Shown here: one piece after another, positions 6,540-15,458 of the stretch
Layout of the letters: each line of letters opens with the position of its first letter
How positions within the stretch are numbered: position 1 is the first letter of the stretch
From: Rikenellaceae bacterium
Lineage (GTDB): Bacteria; Bacteroidota; Bacteroidia; Bacteroidales; UBA932
DNA: 17,412 bases
Direction of reading: 5' to 3'
NCBI GenBank assembly: GCA_900771005.1
Contig: CAAGMI010000184.1
Coordinates: 1-17,412, forward strand
The notes under the pieces: model-generated
Database searches by the model: none
What the model was told of the DNA's origin: nothing
The model's input: the letters and a program-made list of their open reading frames with translations, nothing else
Translations under genes and position numbers: made by a program

Positions 6540-8027
6540 TTATGCAATGCCTTGCTCCTCGCTAATTACGGGGTCTTCCTCAAAATAGCAGAGAGGCGCG
6601 GAGCAGTTCGTAGACGCAGCCGTAGCCGGGTAGTGCGAATACGTGTACGACGCGCCCGCACTCGCACCATAGTACGCGTAACCGCCAGCAGCACGGACAC
6701 GGAGACCCTTTGAGGTAGCGGCGTTTGTATAGAAATAGTCGCTAAAACGAACGGTCGCACTGCCGCCTACCATTGTGGGCATACAGCACAATCCTGCGTA
6801 GCTCTTGCGCTTGATGTAACCATCTGCCTGTGGGCATGTAGCCACGTGCAGCTTATCGGCTACCGTGTCAGGGTTGTAGGCTGCTGCCATGCTCTTTGCC
6901 ACGTACACCTCCGACGTGTCGCCTGCTTTCATGATCAGACCGCGAACCCAACGCCAGAGACTGCCAAAGCCAGCATTAACCAGACCAAAGAACACAGGCA
7001 CCTTAAAGCTCTTAAACGTGCCGCCCTCTGCGTCAGGGAGGTTGTAATCTACCAAGCAAACGCCGTCGCCTGCATCAAGTCCCACGCTGGTAGGAATAAC
7101 AGGGTAATAGCCGTTATACTTGTCCCACGATGGCATGTCAGTAACGCCAGTGCCAAAGCCACCCTGATAAAGGCCGTTAGCGTCCTTTTCCGCGTTAAAT
7201 GCTGCCTGGCTGTTTTCGGTTCCCATGATGATCTCGAAAAGGTACTCAATAACAGCACGTGCCACGAACCAGTTAGCCTCCCAGCCCTCGCCACGCTTAC
7301 GGGCGTAGTTACCAAAGTTGGTTGTGCTGATGTTAGTTGCTGGCATTCCCAGCATGGTAAGCTGTGGCGCATCTGCCGCTGGTGCCTTTTCGTAGCTTGC
7401 AGCGTTCAATGCTGCGCCAGCACCGCCACGGTACTGCTCTGCATCTGAAATGACGGAGCAAAGCTTTGTATTAACTCTGTCCATAACGGCAGCGTCAAGC
7501 CATGAAATACCGCCAGCAGGCACATAAATGCTGTGCTTTCCCTCGATAGGCTGGAACGATACCGCCTTAATAAGGTTGCTGCCCTCTTTCCAGCATGTGA
7601 AATAGTGAGCGTTCCAGCACCACATACACTGACCCTGTGTGCCGTCAAGCTTCGCAGGTGTGCCGTCTTCGTAACGGGTGCTGTCTGTAGGATCCAGCTT
7701 TCTGCGCTTGCGGTCGTCAGTAACCAGATAGCGGCCAAGCCCCAACTTTTTAGGCAGGTCGCGCAAAGCCTGAAGGCTACCGTAGTAACCTGCTGCTGTA
7801 GGTGTGTTATTGTCTTCATTCCAATAACGACCCGCAATAGGGTTGCTTGCCTGCTCCACGGCTGTGGCCAGCTCCATGCTGTGCGTTTCGCCGCTTTCGT
7901 CCATTACTTCAATGCGCATGTCCTTAACTGCACCTGTTGCAGCGTCCAGCTCGTTAATGCGCTTGCCGTTCTGAAATGCAGCCAGCATATTTAATACTGC
8001 CTGCTCTTGTTCACTTGTAAAAGCCAT
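6540..8027 (-). CDS. DGR-diversified tail receptor-binding protein
   Basis: This 495-residue protein is the target of the retroelement and most likely the tail-tip adhesin. Residues 1-60 form a helical/polar head. Residues 90-430 hold a large aromatic-rich domain with many W, Y, F and C (CMWCWNAHYFTCW near 135). The C-terminal part, with GSLWRWVRGLIM near 365 and SKGLRVRAAGG before the variable residues, fits the C-type-lectin fold of DGR targets. The variable region covers residues 441-480. Relative to the template it changes 13 residues, mostly Asn to Tyr, Ser, His, Ala or Cys, at 450, 452, 453, 455, 456, 463, 465, 466, 467, 470, 472, 475 and 480. Fifteen residues follow before the stop. 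Confidence 0.93.
   Translation of the reverse strand: MAFTSEQEQAVLNMLAAFQNGKRINELDAATGAVKDMRIEVMDESGETHSMELATAVEQASNPIAGRYWNEDNNTPTAAGYYGSLQALRDLPKKLGLGRYLVTDDRKRRKLDPTDSTRYEDGTPAKLDGTQGQCMWCWNAHYFTCWKEGSNLIKAVSFQPIEGKHSIYVPAGGISWLDAAVMDRVNTKLCSVISDAEQYRGGAGAALNAASYEKAPAADAPQLTMLGMPATNISTTNFGNYARKRGEGWEANWFVARAVIEYLFEIIMGTENSQAAFNAEKDANGLYQGGFGTGVTDMPSWDKYNGYYPVIPTSVGLDAGDGVCLVDYNLPDAEGGTFKSFKVPVFFGLVNAGFGSLWRWVRGLIMKAGDTSEVYVAKSMAAAYNPDTVADKLHVATCPQADGYIKRKSYAGLCCMPTMVGGSATVRFSDYFYTNAATSKGLRVRAAGGYAYYGASAGASYTYSHYPATAASTNCSAPLCYFEEDPVISEEQGIA
6587..6707 (-). repeat. DGR variable repeat (VR)
   Basis: This is the recipient copy inside the receptor gene, 121 bp, aligned without gaps to the template at 6263-6383. 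Eighteen of the template's 31 coding-strand adenines are changed here (to T, C and G), and nothing else is. The unchanged GGTCTCCGTGTCCGTGCTGC block at the upstream end and CTCCGCGCCTCT near the downstream end are the fixed anchors. The downstream one is where the initiation-of-mutagenic-homing sequence is expected. Confidence 0.97.
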
Positions 8028-8044
8028 TGTAAAAACCTTTTTAA

Positions 8045-9598
8045 TTATGTTAAACGTATGTTACCTTTCTTGTCCACTCGAATGCCGCCAGACGTAAGCC
8101 TCATGCGTGGCGGTACCACTGACACCTCCACCGTCTTGTAATGCTTCGTGCCCTCTGTAGGTATCACGTGCACGGTGCTGGTTCCCTCTGCCTTTGCCAG
8201 GATCCTGCCGTCTGGCAGAACGTCAGCAGCTTTGCCGTCTGACAGGTAAAGCATGTTTTGCGCTGCATCTACAGGCAGCACGGTACCACGCACGAACTGC
8301 GCCACGGGGTTGCCCATTGTTACCTGTTTAGGCACAGACACACGTAAGCCTGTAGGTGCGCCCGTTATGATCTGCTTTGCACGCTCGATCAGGAGCAACA
8401 GTTCTGCACGTTCCTGCTGTGTATGCTGCGTTACAGTCTCTGCCATTTGCGCCGCTGCTGTAGCTGCTGCCGTGGCTGCATCTGCCGCCTGCTTTGCCAG
8501 CTGTGCGTTAGTGGCTGCACGCGCTGCCGACTCTGCATTCGTAGCTGCACGCGCTGCCGCTGTGTCAGCCTCTGACTTTGCCTTGTTCGCAGCCTCTATG
8601 GCAGCCTCCGCGCGCTCTATGACCTTACGACCGTCTGCCGTGGCACTCTCGTAGGTTCCTGCTGCATTCAGTGCCTCACGCGCCGCCTTTTCTGCCTTTT
8701 CTATAATGCTCGCAGCGTCCTTTGCCGCCTGATCAGCGTCAGCCTTTGCCTTTTCAGCAGCCATTGCCGCATCTGTGGCAGCCGTAGTAGCGCGCTTTGC
8801 GTCTTCAATAGCCAGGGCAGCAGCCTTGCGTGCCTGCTCTGCGTCGCCAGCTTTGCCGTCTGCAAGTTCTGCCGCCTGCTTTGCCGCCAGCGCAGCGTTC
8901 TGTGCCGCCTTAATGGCAGCTGCCGCCTTTTCGTCTGCCTGCTCTGCCTGCTGTTCTGCCTGCTCTGCTATTTCTTTGGCACGCTTCACAGCTTCCTGCA
9001 TATCAGACAGCACCTCCTCGCTGTTGTTGCCAAAGTCAGTAACAAGCTGGTGCAGTTCCTCTGCGCTTTCTGTGATGTTCTGCACCTGTTCGCCAGCCCT
9101 CTGCTCGTATTCCTCGAGCTTCTGTTCGTAGAGTGCTGCCGCATCGCGTGCAGGCTTCTGTAGCTGCTCTATCTGTTCGGGCGTAAAGTCGTCGTATGTA
9201 AAGGCGTTGCCACGGGTGTAGGCTGCCAGCACACCGCTGTGCAGTATTTCGCCGCTGCTTGCCCTGTCCCACAGCAGGACGTTGAGTTCTGCGGGGTAAT
9301 AGACGTTTTGCACACCGTCAGCAAAAGCCTCGTTATCCAGCGCAAGGTGCAGCTCATGGTGCAGCTTACCCTCACAGAGGCCGTGCGACTTAAAGAACAC
9401 CAGCAGCGTGTCGCCCTCTGGCGCGCAGTTCTGATACACGCCGCCCTTACGGCTACACTCATAGGCGTGCCCCTCACGTACCCAGTAGCGCAGCGTAAAG
9501 TCTGCCCCCTCTGGTAGTGGTACGACTTTGCCCGTTATGTCCAGGAATGACTCGCGCAGCACAAAGTCGCTCTTATAGTTCTGGTACTGTGTTTCCAT
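8045..9598 (-). CDS. Coiled-coil tail fibre / baseplate adaptor with Ig-like C-terminus
   Basis: This 517-residue structural protein has three parts. Residues 1-150 form a beta-rich head resembling N-terminal baseplate-attachment domains of BppU type. Residues 150-400 are an alanine/glutamate/lysine-rich helical rod with continuous AAxxA patterns, a likely trimeric coiled coil. Residues 410-517 look like a bacterial Ig-like (Big_2) domain ending in VVPPRMRLTSGGIRVD then GNIRLT. The gene overlaps the upstream stop by one base (TAATG), implying coupled translation, and lies 17 bases before the receptor gene. It probably forms the stalk carrying the receptor. Confidence 0.8.
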   Translation of the reverse strand: METQYQNYKSDFVLRESFLDITGKVVPLPEGADFTLRYWVREGHAYECSRKGGVYQNCAPEGDTLLVFFKSHGLCEGKLHHELHLALDNEAFADGVQNVYYPAELNVLLWDRASSGEILHSGVLAAYTRGNAFTYDDFTPEQIEQLQKPARDAAALYEQKLEEYEQRAGEQVQNITESAEELHQLVTDFGNNSEEVLSDMQEAVKRAKEIAEQAEQQAEQADEKAAAAIKAAQNAALAAKQAAELADGKAGDAEQARKAAALAIEDAKRATTAATDAAMAAEKAKADADQAAKDAASIIEKAEKAAREALNAAGTYESATADGRKVIERAEAAIEAANKAKSEADTAAARAATNAESAARAATNAQLAKQAADAATAAATAAAQMAETVTQHTQQERAELLLLIERAKQIITGAPTGLRVSVPKQVTMGNPVAQFVRGTVLPVDAAQNMLYLSDGKAADVLPDGRILAKAEGTSTVHVIPTEGTKHYKTVEVSVVPPRMRLTSGGIRVDKKGNIRLT

Positions 9599-10257
9599 TA
9601 TGTCAGTCGTATGTTACCGTTAGCGTCCAGCCTCATGCCACCCGTGCCCGTCATTCTTATGCGTGGCGGTACCACGGCTATGGTCAGCTGCTTGTAAATT
9701 GTCGAGTTTGTAATGGCCACCACATTAACAATGCTTTCGCCAGGTGCCACGGGTGTAATGGTGCCGTCTGGTGTAATGATCAGAGCGCGACCGTCTGCAA
9801 TAAACAGCACGCCACCCTCTGCATAGCCTGGTACCGCGCGCGCCTTTATTTTCGGGTGCACGTCGTTACGCATCGTAACCTCCTGCGGTGCATAGTCAAT
9901 TACCACCTTTGTAGGTGTTGGCTTGCTTATGGCCTGCGCTTGCAGCGTCGCTGTCAGTTCCTCAACGAGGGCGCGTGTCGCCTCTGTAGCCTGGCACTGT
10001 GCAGCTGCTGCCTCTGTGGCTGCATCTACGCCAGCCATGCGCCGCTCGATGTCGCCTGTTATCTCTGGCACGTTGGTACCGATAAACAGATCCAGCGCAG
10101 CGCGCATGTTTCCGCACGCGTCGATAAGATCAGCAAACAAGCTGCCCACCATTTCTGCGGTAATGGCTTTGCTGGCTACCGCCTGGCGTATGAATGCCGC
10201 ACGCTCTTGCAGTGGCATAGTGTTAAGCTGCTCGAGCCTTATTTCTGTTAGTTCCAT
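9598..10257 (-). CDS. Fibre-type protein with Ig-like C-terminus
   Basis: This 219-residue protein has a helical first half (residues 1-105, with ERRMAGVDAATEAAAAQ) and an Ig-like second half (about 115-205) in Big_2 style, with ITPDGTITPVAPGESIVNVV. Its last 25 residues closely match those of the next protein (VVPPRIRMTGTGG, then GNIRLT). It starts one base inside the previous stop codon and ends one base inside the next start. It is probably a shorter companion of the coiled-coil fibre. Confidence 0.72.
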   Translation of the reverse strand: MELTEIRLEQLNTMPLQERAAFIRQAVASKAITAEMVGSLFADLIDACGNMRAALDLFIGTNVPEITGDIERRMAGVDAATEAAAAQCQATEATRALVEELTATLQAQAISKPTPTKVVIDYAPQEVTMRNDVHPKIKARAVPGYAEGGVLFIADGRALIITPDGTITPVAPGESIVNVVAITNSTIYKQLTIAVVPPRIRMTGTGGMRLDANGNIRLT

Positions 10258-10781
10258 TATGCAAATGTATCGTTAAATTGTTTACTAAATATGCTTGTAA
10301 CTGCCTGCCCGCTTTCACTCTCCAGCACTTCGTTTTTGGCTGCCGCCTGTTTGGCTTTGTTCAGGGCTGCTTGCGTTAAGTCTTCCTGCACCTGCTGCAC
10401 TGCCGCCTGCGTGTTTGCCTGTGCCCGTGCCGTAGTCACACCGCTGTCATACTGCGTGCCCAGGTTCGTGATCACGTCAGGGCGCACAACTGGCGGCGGG
10501 TTGAATGGTCGGTAACTCCAGCCATTCGTGCGCTTGTTCAGTTCGTTTTCGTCTTTTATAGGTATTTCCGTAGCTGGCACAATGCCACGCGACTGCATAA
10601 GCTGCGCTGTGTGCGCGTCTTCAACGTCCTGCGCATCGTACACAAGAACCTGACCCTCTACCAGTCTGTCCGTAATGCTTATGCCGTTACGTTCTGCCAG
10701 CGCAAACACACCAGCGGCACTGCCCGTTACCTGCATCGCAATATCGAGGAGGCACTGTCTATCTTTTACTATTATCGTCAT
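10257..10781 (-). CDS. LysM-like tail protein
   Basis: This 174-residue protein begins with a LysM-like fold (residues 3-50: LLDIAMQVTGSAAGVFALA, then NGISITDRLVEGQVLVY). It continues with a proline-containing linker (PFNPPPVVRPD near 95) and a helical, Ala/Gln-rich tail. LysM modules bind peptidoglycan or, in tail proteins, link hub and wedge parts. Its position after the wedge gene supports a baseplate role; no catalytic motif is visible. It starts four bases after the wedge gene stop. Confidence 0.7.
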   Translation of the reverse strand: MTIIVKDRQCLLDIAMQVTGSAAGVFALAERNGISITDRLVEGQVLVYDAQDVEDAHTAQLMQSRGIVPATEIPIKDENELNKRTNGWSYRPFNPPPVVRPDVITNLGTQYDSGVTTARAQANTQAAVQQVQEDLTQAALNKAKQAAAKNEVLESESGQAVTSIFSKQFNDTFA

Positions 10782-10785
10782 TGCC

Positions 10786-11064
10786 TTACTCTATTGTTAT
10801 CGTGCCGTCAGCATTCTGGCTAACTGTCGTTACATTAACCTTACAAGCCTTAAGCATTCGTTTCGTATCTGTTGCCCAGAAAGGATCCTTGCAGCCACCC
10901 ATAAGCGTGCGAACCTCTGCACCCAGCAGCGGGAACTCCTTAAACTCCCCACGCATGGCCAGCAGCACGCTTTCACACACATGCTCCTCGCTGCCAGTTA
11001 TTACCGCAGTCTTACCGCTTACAAGCAGGTCGCCCGTGTTAGTATCTGTTATTAGTCCGTTCAT
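10786..11064 (-). CDS. Baseplate wedge protein, gp25/Mu gp46-like
   Basis: This 92-residue protein fits the GPW/gp25 family in length and pattern. It opens with a short strand region, then SEEHVCESVLLAMRGEFKEFPLLGAEVRTLMGG, where the conserved helix and the GEF..P..G segment characteristic of gp25-like wedges are seen. The family forms the inner wedge that joins hub and sheath. It sits between spike and LysM-like genes, in Mu order. Confidence 0.85.
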   Translation of the reverse strand: MNGLITDTNTGDLLVSGKTAVITGSEEHVCESVLLAMRGEFKEFPLLGAEVRTLMGGCKDPFWATDTKRMLKACKVNVTTVSQNADGTITIE

Positions 11065-11075
11065 CTGGTCTTTAT

Positions 11076-11687
11076 TTAATGTTTAACTTTCTCGTCTTCG
11101 TAGTCCCCTTTATTGAACTTTGCCGCCGTCTGTGTAAATGGCACTTTAGACGGGCTGGTCGGCGACACCATGTTACCCGTGTGGGTGTGTCCCACATAGT
11201 CCTGTATAAGCGCGTTTACTGTGTCCACAAGTCCGTTAAGCTTTTCGGTAAGCTTCACGATCTTTATAACGCCGTCATAGCTGCCACCGTTCAGAACTAT
11301 GCCGTCCTTGCTTAACTCTGCGCTGGTGTTCTGATCCACGTAAAGGCGTGCGCCGTCTTCGTCGATCGTCAGGCGGCTGGTGCTGTCACTGATAACCACC
11401 TCCACGCTCTCGATGTCCTCTGTCAGTACCACCACGCCAGCAGCGTAACCCGTCAGCATGGCCACAGCAACAAAGCTGCCCACACGGGGGAACTGTACCA
11501 CGCCCACCTTTGCCTCCTGGTTCGCCTGTAGGTTCACGCCCAGAACGGGCGCGTCCTCATTGATAGGCTCCACGTCCACGGTGCGCGCGTCTTTATCTAC
11601 AGCTGTGACGGTTCCCACCAAAAGGGAACTGCTGCCGTCACTGTTCGCCAGCTGCTTTATTAGGTTCTTTATATTGCCGTTGCTCAT
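11076..11687 (-). CDS. Baseplate spike, Mu gp45 / P2 gpV-like
   Basis: This 203-residue protein has an N-terminal OB-like beta region (residues 20-100: VGTVTAVDKDARTVDVEP, then GVVQFPRVGSFVAVAML). A repetitive beta segment, as in a beta-helix needle, spans roughly 100-160. HTHTG near 168, a histidine motif common in spike tips, is also present. It should form the trimeric membrane-piercing tip. Its ATG overlaps the stop of the hub gene by four bases (ATGA), which suggests coupled translation. Confidence 0.85.
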   Translation of the reverse strand: MSNGNIKNLIKQLANSDGSSSLLVGTVTAVDKDARTVDVEPINEDAPVLGVNLQANQEAKVGVVQFPRVGSFVAVAMLTGYAAGVVVLTEDIESVEVVISDSTSRLTIDEDGARLYVDQNTSAELSKDGIVLNGGSYDGVIKIVKLTEKLNGLVDTVNALIQDYVGHTHTGNMVSPTSPSKVPFTQTAAKFNKGDYEDEKVKH

Positions 11688-12637
11688 TTGCCCACTCTGT
11701 AGCCCAGCGTTATCTCCTGACGGTAGCCGCTGGTGCCGTATTTAATTACATTTTTCTTAACCTGGTACACGCCCATTTTGTTGCCGTCTATCTTTATGCC
11801 GATAGCGTCCAGCTTATCCACAAGCTTATAGCCGAATGTGGTAAAGCTGCCAGACAGCCCGTCCACCTTAAGGCGTTTAATTTCCTGCTCTGCCCACGCC
11901 TTTAGCTCCTTTTCGCTTTTGTTGTAGGTGTGCAGCGTTCTGTGTTCGCCGTCTTTGTCGCCGACTTCCACTTTTATTTTTTTGTTGTTAGGCATAATGC
12001 TGACCGCCTTAACGCACAGCCTTATGTTTGCCGCCAGCTGCTGCTCGAGGCTGCTGTCGCTTATGATGTTCAGACCCGTGGCAAAGACCTGCGCAGGCTT
12101 TGCGTCACGTTCAAAGATAACACCGCAGTAAAGCACTGGTTTGCCGTCCTCGTAGCGGTAAAAGCTCTTTATGCCATTTTCCTGCAAGCGTCCCAGCAGT
12201 GCAGCCACTGTGTCGTCAGTAACGCGGAACTGCCCCAGGTTCTGCTCGCCAAATACCTTAACATCTGTTAGCCCCTGATCTTTTAGCAGCGTTTCCAGCG
12301 TCACGGTCTTGTACGCTTTCTTTGTGCACTGCATCTGCTTAAGCTTAAACATTTCGTCCTCGCATGTCAGCACTATGGGGGTCTTAAAGCCCACGTTACG
12401 CACATAGCCAACAAATGCCAGCTCCAGGTCGTCGCCGTAGCCCGTCCACACCTTTATAGTGTCGCCACGCTTTACGGGGATCTGTGCCTCGCCGTCCCAC
12501 TTCAAGCGTTTAGGCAGAGTTACTTTGCATTCGTCTGTCAGCTTCTCTGTGTCGCGTGTGATCTCCACAGAGGTAACAAACGAAAGCTGCCACAGCTTGT
12601 CGCCCTGTATTTCTATTTTGGCATTAAGTACGTACAT
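11684..12637 (-). CDS. Baseplate hub, late control gpD / Mu gp44-like
   Basis: This 317-residue protein resembles the hub that connects tail tube and spike. It has an N-terminal beta domain (VTSVEITRDTEKLTDECKVTLP at about 20-42) followed by KRGDTIKVWTGYGDD and a long mixed alpha/beta body. The C-terminal segment includes GSFTTFGYKLVDKLDAIGIKIDG and ends in the receptor-like GYRQEITLGY pattern typical of the family. Position directly before the spike gene, with a four-base overlap, matches gp44-gp45 of Mu. Confidence 0.83.
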   Translation of the reverse strand: MYVLNAKIEIQGDKLWQLSFVTSVEITRDTEKLTDECKVTLPKRLKWDGEAQIPVKRGDTIKVWTGYGDDLELAFVGYVRNVGFKTPIVLTCEDEMFKLKQMQCTKKAYKTVTLETLLKDQGLTDVKVFGEQNLGQFRVTDDTVAALLGRLQENGIKSFYRYEDGKPVLYCGVIFERDAKPAQVFATGLNIISDSSLEQQLAANIRLCVKAVSIMPNNKKIKVEVGDKDGEHRTLHTYNKSEKELKAWAEQEIKRLKVDGLSGSFTTFGYKLVDKLDAIGIKIDGNKMGVYQVKKNVIKYGTSGYRQEITLGYRVGK

Positions 12638-12661
12638 GTTTAACGCTGCTTAAATGGGTGT

Positions 12662-13273
12662 TTAATACTCTGTACTATATACGTTATATTCTGTGTCAGA
12701 CAGTGCCGACAATGTAATAGGCTGGTAGTTGCTTTCTGTTGCCTGCTCCACTGAAAAGTCGGTAATGACTATGCGGTCAATGTCGAACAGTTCAAAAAAG
12801 GCACTGTTTACCAGTATAGGCTCGTTAAGGTCAAAGAACGCGCGCAGCTGCTTAATGCCCTCTGTGGGGTATTCGTCCACAAGCAAGCCGTCACGTGCCG
12901 CCTGAATGCCTACAGCTATCTTTATCTGATAGTCATCTGCATTTATGTACTCTTTGACTGTGCCGTCCATGCCTACCATTTGCGTAGTAACCACGTTTTT
13001 CTTTCTGGTAATGGCCACGACTGCGTCGTTCATTTCCAGCTGTTCGCCACTCTCTTTTTTGAAGATCAGCGTAACAAGCGCGTAACGATCCTGCCAGAAT
13101 GACGGGTCGGTCATAGGTGCTGCAATGTCCTTTGCCTGCATCTGCGTGCCGTCATTGTCCCAGTTAGGGGGTGCAGCCGTTCGTGCTGGCTTAAAGCGGT
13201 ACAGCGCGCCTTTGAGCTGCTGCGCTGCGCCTATGCCTACAATAGAAACAAAGTTAAAATTAAGTGGTAACAT
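12662..13273 (-). CDS. DUF6046-like tail protein
   Basis: This 203-residue protein lies between tape measure and hub, the position of Mu gp43. It resembles the DUF6046 group of Bacteroides phage proteins, with a central DYQIKIAVGIQAARDG and then a YPTEGIKQL strand-helix, and LFDIDRIVITDF near the C-terminus. The role is unknown, probably tail-hub assembly. It starts one base after the tape-measure stop codon. Confidence 0.62.
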   Translation of the reverse strand: MLPLNFNFVSIVGIGAAQQLKGALYRFKPARTAAPPNWDNDGTQMQAKDIAAPMTDPSFWQDRYALVTLIFKKESGEQLEMNDAVVAITRKKNVVTTQMVGMDGTVKEYINADDYQIKIAVGIQAARDGLLVDEYPTEGIKQLRAFFDLNEPILVNSAFFELFDIDRIVITDFSVEQATESNYQPITLSALSDTEYNVYSTEY

Positions 13274-13274
13274 G

Positions 13275-15452
13275 TTATGCTAATTGTGTATCGTTTAACG
13301 CAGAAAGCAGTGCCTCGGTAACGGCTTCTTTCACTCGCTCTGCACCCTCTGCCATTGTGGTGGTGTGCACCTCGAATTTATCCACCAGACGCTCCACGTT
13401 TATGGTTATATTCTTTATTTTGTCCTGTGTGCTGCTACCAGCACCGCTGCCCTTGCTGCCACTCTTGCCGCCCGTCACGTCTGTGGCTGTGGCTGTAGGT
13501 GCCTTTACTGTCGGTACCGACGGCGTAGCAGGTACGCCAGGAATGGAACCAGCGGCAGGGGTCTGCACCTTTGCAGGATCCTTGTCTTTTGGTTTATCCT
13601 TTTCGGCTGCCGCCATTTCTTCGTCGTATGCCGTCTTAAATGCGCTGCCTATCTGGCTGCCAAAGTCTGAATAACCAGCCTTAAGCTTTTGCAGAGCTGC
13701 GGAAATGCCGCCAGCGTCCAGACTAAACGCCGCCTTAATCAGGTCGCCGATAGCTCCAAACGTCTGCTTTGCCAGTTCTCCAAGCCCAGTAAAGAATGCC
13801 TTAAACGCTGCCCATGTGCCTTTAATGACTGCGCGGAACTTCGCCGACGTATTCCAGAAATACGCAGCCACTGCAATAAGTGCAGCAATGATAGCAGCCA
13901 CCCAGCCGACAATAGGTATGTTCATAATGGCCACACTGACGGCACGGCACGCTGTAACAGCTGCTGTACGGAATGCCATAAAGCTTGCCGACGCAATGCC
14001 TGCAAACGTAGTGCTGGCGGTTCCTGTAGTAACAAGCGAAAGCAGGAAAGCACCCAGTGCCTTAACGCCCTCTAAAATGCCGACAGTGGCAAAGCGTGCA
14101 ACGGCCAGTGTTGCCCTTACGATGTTAATCATAAAACCGTTACTTACAAACTGACCCGTTACGAGTTCCTGGTTCATAAGCAGCATTTGTATGCGTGCAG
14201 CATAAACCCAGCCGCGAATGTTTCCCCACATGCTTGCCCACTGCAAGCCTTTGATCCACGTCATAAGGCTGCCCATGCCTGCAAGCAGCGGAGCCATTTG
14301 TGCGATAGGAACCAGCACCCCCGACAGAGCACCTGCCCAAAGCGTTGCGCCACCCGTTGCCTCGAATATGCTGATTTTAACGTCCTCGATCTGCTGGTTA
14401 ATGCGTGCCTGCTTCTCTGCGTAGCTGTCCATTACTATGGCTGCCTGTTCCTCTGCGCTGCTCGTACCCGTCACAGCCTCTGTAAACTCTGCCAGTTTAT
14501 CAGTACCCTGCACCAGGGCACGCGCTGCGTTCGCGTTCTCCATGCCGAAAAGCTTACTAAACAGCGCACTGTCATTAAGCACGGGTTTAAGCATTTCCAA
14601 ACGCTCCTTTAACGACTTGTTCTTGTCTGCCAACGCCAGCACGTCAATGCCTGCGCGTTCCAGTTCCTCCCTGGTGTCCTTTGGCAAAAAGCGACCCTGT
14701 CCCAATATAGCCAGAGTATTGCGCAGAGCCACACCGCCCTCGCTGGCTTTCTTGCCTGCCTTGTCCAGCACCTGAATGGCTGCGTTCGTTTCCTCAAAGC
14801 TTACGTTGGCAGCCTTTGCCGCCATACCACACTGTGCAAGTGCCGCGCTGATCGCGGGCAGCTCTGCACTACCAGCCTGACCAGCTGCCGCCATTACGTT
14901 CATCATGTCGGCCATTACCTTGCTGGCTTCGATAGGGTCTTCGAGACTAACGCCGTACTGGTTCATGGCTGTTGTCAGAACCTGCGCAGCTGCCACACCG
15001 TCGCCGCCCATGAGCTTCGAGGTTATCTGTATGCTTTCGCCCATGTTCTTAAGAGCTTCGGGGCATTTGCCCAGCTCTGGCGTGAGCTGTGAAAGCAGCA
15101 GTTTGTAACCCTCTACCGCCACGCTTGCGTCCGTACCGAATGCTTTGGCACTGTCCCTGGCATAACCCTCTATTTCTTTCAGAGCGTCGCCAGTAACGCC
15201 AGCAACAGCGGAAAGGTCGTGCATCTGACTATCGAGACGCACACCAGCAGAGGAAAGACCCTCAAAGGTGTTTGCCACGCGCTCAACGTAGCCGCTTGCC
15301 AGCTCAAAGGCTGCAAGCTTCTGACTGAATGACACGACGGCACTCTGCACGCCCTCCACGTTTTTGTGAAAGGTCTCTGTGGCCTCGTTCATGCCATTCA
15401 TGCGCTCTGTAAAGTCGCCGCCTACGTTAAACCGATAGTCGAAATTTTGCAT
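13275..15452 (-). CDS. Tail tape measure protein
   Basis: This 725-residue protein sets tail length and is the largest product in the window. The PhageMin_Tail/TP901-type domain spans about 70-330, with FGTDASVAVEGYKLLLSQL at 106-124, GVAAAQVLTTAMNQYGVS and AAKAANVSFEETNAAIQVLDKAG. Hydrophobic helices follow at about 374-397, 457-480 and 511-533, as usual for tape measures that enter the host membrane. Residues 615-675 are a low-complexity Pro/Thr/Gly/Ser stretch. At about 0.15 nm per residue, the family rule predicts a tail of roughly 110 nm. It starts six bases after the chaperone extension. Confidence 0.93.
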   Translation of the reverse strand: MQNFDYRFNVGGDFTERMNGMNEATETFHKNVEGVQSAVVSFSQKLAAFELASGYVERVANTFEGLSSAGVRLDSQMHDLSAVAGVTGDALKEIEGYARDSAKAFGTDASVAVEGYKLLLSQLTPELGKCPEALKNMGESIQITSKLMGGDGVAAAQVLTTAMNQYGVSLEDPIEASKVMADMMNVMAAAGQAGSAELPAISAALAQCGMAAKAANVSFEETNAAIQVLDKAGKKASEGGVALRNTLAILGQGRFLPKDTREELERAGIDVLALADKNKSLKERLEMLKPVLNDSALFSKLFGMENANAARALVQGTDKLAEFTEAVTGTSSAEEQAAIVMDSYAEKQARINQQIEDVKISIFEATGGATLWAGALSGVLVPIAQMAPLLAGMGSLMTWIKGLQWASMWGNIRGWVYAARIQMLLMNQELVTGQFVSNGFMINIVRATLAVARFATVGILEGVKALGAFLLSLVTTGTASTTFAGIASASFMAFRTAAVTACRAVSVAIMNIPIVGWVAAIIAALIAVAAYFWNTSAKFRAVIKGTWAAFKAFFTGLGELAKQTFGAIGDLIKAAFSLDAGGISAALQKLKAGYSDFGSQIGSAFKTAYDEEMAAAEKDKPKDKDPAKVQTPAAGSIPGVPATPSVPTVKAPTATATDVTGGKSGSKGSGAGSSTQDKIKNITINVERLVDKFEVHTTTMAEGAERVKEAVTEALLSALNDTQLA

Positions 15453-15458
15453 ATATTG

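Noticed and set aside
6217..6588. Plus-strand frame across the template repeat
   Set aside because: It is the antisense of the template and leader; the template is explained by its match to the receptor gene on the other strand.
9517..10251. Long plus-strand open frame of 244 codons, and similar ones at 2189-2839, 6846-7448 and 8253-8654
   Set aside because: They are antisense to well-supported minus-strand genes, have odd composition rich in Cys, His or Ala/Ser, and resemble no protein family.
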